From Desulfobacterales bacterium (GTDB lineage: Bacteria; Desulfobacterota; Desulfobulbia; Desulfobulbales; BM004), in the NCBI GenBank assembly GCA_012974315.1, contig JAAXQI010000149.1, forward strand, positions 1-8,127: 8,127 nt of DNA. Reading direction: 5' to 3'. Made by a program: the position numbers and the translations under genes. Position 1 is the stretch's first letter, and each line of letters opens with the position of its first letter. Of this stretch, positions 6,083 through 8,127 are shown piece by piece. The notes beneath the pieces were generated by a model. It was not told where the DNA came from. It searched no databases and was given only the letters and a program-made list of their open reading frames with translations.

Positions 6083-7858
6083 TTATTCTTCTATCATCGA
6101 TAGCATTTCATCAATTATCTTCAATCCGTCATTCCAGAATTGCGGATCATCGAGGTTTACCCCAAACGACTCCAAAAGTTCGTAAGGCGTCCGGGTCCCA
6201 CCTGCTGCAAGCAGTTCAAGATATCTGGGCACAAATGACGCACCCTCTTTTTTATATAATCCATAAAGTGCCAAAACTAAAAGCTCACCAAAAGCATAGG
6301 AATATACATATCCAGGGGTATGCAGGAAATGCGGGATATAGGACCACCAGATACCATAATTGTCGGATAGCGATACCGAATCACCGAACATCTCACGCTG
6401 GGTAGCCATCCAGAATTCCGTAACCTCTTCGCTCTTAAGTTCACCCTGTACCCTTCTGGCGTTATGCACCTTATCTTCAAAGCGGTTCATGGAGATCTGA
6501 CGGAATACCGTGGCAAAAATTGATTCAAGCTTTTGACAGATAAATGCTTTTTTCTCTTCTTTATCATCTAAAAGTTCAAGTTGAGAATTAAATACAAGGA
6601 GTTCTGCAAATACCGATGCTGTTTCTGATAAGACCAGTGTGCTATTGCTGTTGTAGTAGCCACGCTCAGCTGCCAGGTACTGGTGTACACCATGCCCTAG
6701 TTCATGGGCCACTGTAGAGACATCTCGAAGATTGCCTGTGTAATTGACCAATACGTAGGGATGCACCTCCGGCACACAGGGGTGGGCAAATGCCCCTCCC
6801 CTCTTTCCTTCCTGTATTGGTGCATGAATCCATTGCTTGTCAAAGAAATATCCTGCTATTTCAGCCATGCGGGGTGAAAATTTTCCAAAAGCATCCAACA
6901 CCATGGACCTTCCTTCCTGCCAGGAAATTTTCTTGTCAGGCAAGTTGGCCAAAGGAGCATACCGATCATAATCTACAAGCTCCTCTAAACCAAGCATCTG
7001 CCTTTTTATCCTGTAATAACGCTGTGGGATATCATAGCGATTGACAGTGGCTTCAATCAGCGTTTCCACAGTCTTATCTTCGAGCTCATTGCCCAGGTTC
7101 ATTGAACTTACCCAGCCAGAATATTTACGCTGCCTGTCGCTTATCATTTTCTCGGCAAGCAGGGTATTGAATATATGGATAAGAATATGCAGATGCCCTT
7201 TAAGACTCTCCGTGAGTTCCTCCGCAGCACCCCTTCTTACATCACGATCAGGATTATAGAGATCAGCAAGCACCTCCTCTTCACTCCGCTGCTTTTCCCC
7301 GAATTTCATATGCCCCATGACCTTTTCAAACAGGGTAGTCCAACTTCCCCTGCCGACCGGAGCTCTCTCAAGCAGTATTTTTTCTTCAATCTCTGACAAC
7401 TGGTGCGGTGCATACTTGCGAATATTTTCAAGGTAATGACGGTAATGGGCAAGCACATCATCTGCCAGCAGCACCTCTACCCTATCCTGGGCAACCTTGT
7501 TCCATGCCAATTCAAAAAAGACTGTATCTTTTCCTATACTGCTGCCTATTTCACGCATCCTCTGTAAAAAAACACTTACCTGTTGATCATGGGTATTGGT
7601 AGCGAAATTGAGAAAAGCAAAGGTGAAAAGTTTGCCAAGCCTTGTTTCAAGTTTTTCAAATCTGGCAACCAGCCCATTTAAATCATCTACGCTGATCTTT
7701 TCCACTCTGTCCGCATACTCACTGTTTATTGCTTTCGCCTCAACCTGGCAGAAAGAGATGTCCTGCTCAATAGCAGAATCATCATAGCCGCTGTAAAGAT
7801 CAGTTAATTTCCATTTTACTTCTGTGGTTCCAAGTTCCTTATTCATGTCAGATGCCAT
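6083..7858 (-). CDS. pepF: Oligoendopeptidase F, M3 family zinc peptidase
   Basis: Cytoplasmic zinc metallopeptidase of the M3B (PepF) family, which cleaves short peptides. Numbered from the preferred start, the zinc site is HELGH at 385-389 (His385, Glu386, His389) with the third ligand Glu412 in SETAS. The downstream substrate-binding HTPGYVYSYAFG is present at about 513-524. The long helical N-terminal part is complete. The length of 591 aa is normal. ATG 7858 is chosen because GGAG sits 7 nt upstream of it. An in-frame ATG at 7915 would add 19 residues but has no ribosome-binding site, and Met24 of that longer form (7846) is a further option. The gene is convergent with the nickel remnants, 25 nt away, and no clear terminator lies between. 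No frame disruption is seen. Confidence 0.93.
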   Translation of the reverse strand: MASDMNKELGTTEVKWKLTDLYSGYDDSAIEQDISFCQVEAKAINSEYADRVEKISVDDLNGLVARFEKLETRLGKLFTFAFLNFATNTHDQQVSVFLQRMREIGSSIGKDTVFFELAWNKVAQDRVEVLLADDVLAHYRHYLENIRKYAPHQLSEIEEKILLERAPVGRGSWTTLFEKVMGHMKFGEKQRSEEEVLADLYNPDRDVRRGAAEELTESLKGHLHILIHIFNTLLAEKMISDRQRKYSGWVSSMNLGNELEDKTVETLIEATVNRYDIPQRYYRIKRQMLGLEELVDYDRYAPLANLPDKKISWQEGRSMVLDAFGKFSPRMAEIAGYFFDKQWIHAPIQEGKRGGAFAHPCVPEVHPYVLVNYTGNLRDVSTVAHELGHGVHQYLAAERGYYNSNSTLVLSETASVFAELLVFNSQLELLDDKEEKKAFICQKLESIFATVFRQISMNRFEDKVHNARRVQGELKSEEVTEFWMATQREMFGDSVSLSDNYGIWWSYIPHFLHTPGYVYSYAFGELLVLALYGLYKKEGASFVPRYLELLAAGGTRTPYELLESFGVNLDDPQFWNDGLKIIDEMLSMIEE

Positions 7859-8127
7859 CAAGAGTCTCCGGGATGATTCATTATTAATACATACATTCTC
7901 ATATTTTCTTCTCATAAATATTACATTGAGAAGAACCTGTTCTGTAGTATATGCTTGTAATTTTATATACGTGCGAAAGATAATACTTTAATTTGTCTGC
8001 AGGTCAAGATGGAAAGCATTTCTGCCGGAACCACATTTAAAAGGCATGTCCGTCAAAAATATCTTAGGTGTTTATTGCAAAATCATTAGAGTTTCCACAA
8101 AACAATATATTGCCCTCTGTAATATAT
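7859..8127. other. Non-coding right-hand region: pepF leader and upstream DNA
   Basis: No gene is supported on either strand. The stretch holds the pepF leader and promoter, a small perfect palindrome AGAACCTGTTCT at 7932-7943 inside the predicted leader, and AT-rich DNA towards the edge with the palindrome CAATATATTG at 8103-8112. Neither palindrome matches an operator I can name. Confidence 0.5.
7980..8007 (-). promoter_or_regulatory. Sigma70-type promoter for pepF
   Basis: Minus-strand -35 TTGACC (8007-8002), a 16-nt spacer and -10 TATTAT (7985-7980). The predicted start near 7973 gives an untranslated leader of about 115 nt to the preferred ATG at 7858. Confidence 0.6.

Noticed and set aside
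7859..7915. Longer pepF start adding 19 residues
   Set aside because: There is no ribosome-binding site before ATG 7915, while ATG 7858 has GGAG at good spacing; the extra residues lack family similarity.

Overview
The window reads as a piece of a Gram-negative, anaerobic-type bacterial chromosome, most likely from Desulfobacterota (Desulfobulbales-like). That placement is an inference. It rests on a Tat-exported DUF362 protein next to a NapH/NapG-like polyferredoxin, and on remnants of a NikR / NikMN-Q-O nickel operon. No rRNA, tRNA, CRISPR array, transposase or integrase was found.

Layout: (1) 1-~101, minus strand: the 3' part of ffh (SRP54 M domain) runs off the left edge. Its 5' side is cut off and joined to the tail of the next gene. 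(2) ~44-1623, minus strand: a metal-resistance pair, a CadC/SmtB-type ArsR repressor followed by an SO_0444-type Cu/Zn efflux permease. A near-perfect sigma70 promoter has its -10 box inside an 11-6-11 inverted repeat typical of this repressor family. (3) 1740-2627, plus: rsmI, the 16S rRNA C1402 2'-O-methyltransferase, divergent from the arsR gene. (4) 2668-5162, plus: a Tat-exported DUF362 protein and a fused NapH-NapG-like polyferredoxin with an internal twin-arginine motif, probably a membrane/periplasm electron-transfer unit. (5) 5171-6057: a wrecked nickel ECF transporter locus. The 3' end of nikR (minus) abuts the 3' half of nikMN (plus), and the first 22 codons of nikQ are fused in frame to the last ~42 codons of nikO. 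(6) 6083-7858, minus: an intact M3-family oligoendopeptidase F with its own promoter at ~7980-8007.

The main observation is that the window holds three apparent deletion or recombination junctions (ffh/permease near 101, nikR/nikM near 5325, nikQ/nikO near 5928). Each lies inside recognisable genes and none has a visible mobile element. The nickel locus keeps only the outer ends of its gene pairs, so two internal deletions explain it simply. Either this genome is losing these genes or the sequence contains assembly joins; read mapping across the junctions would decide. The metal-efflux pair, rsmI, the DUF362/polyferredoxin pair and pepF otherwise look intact.
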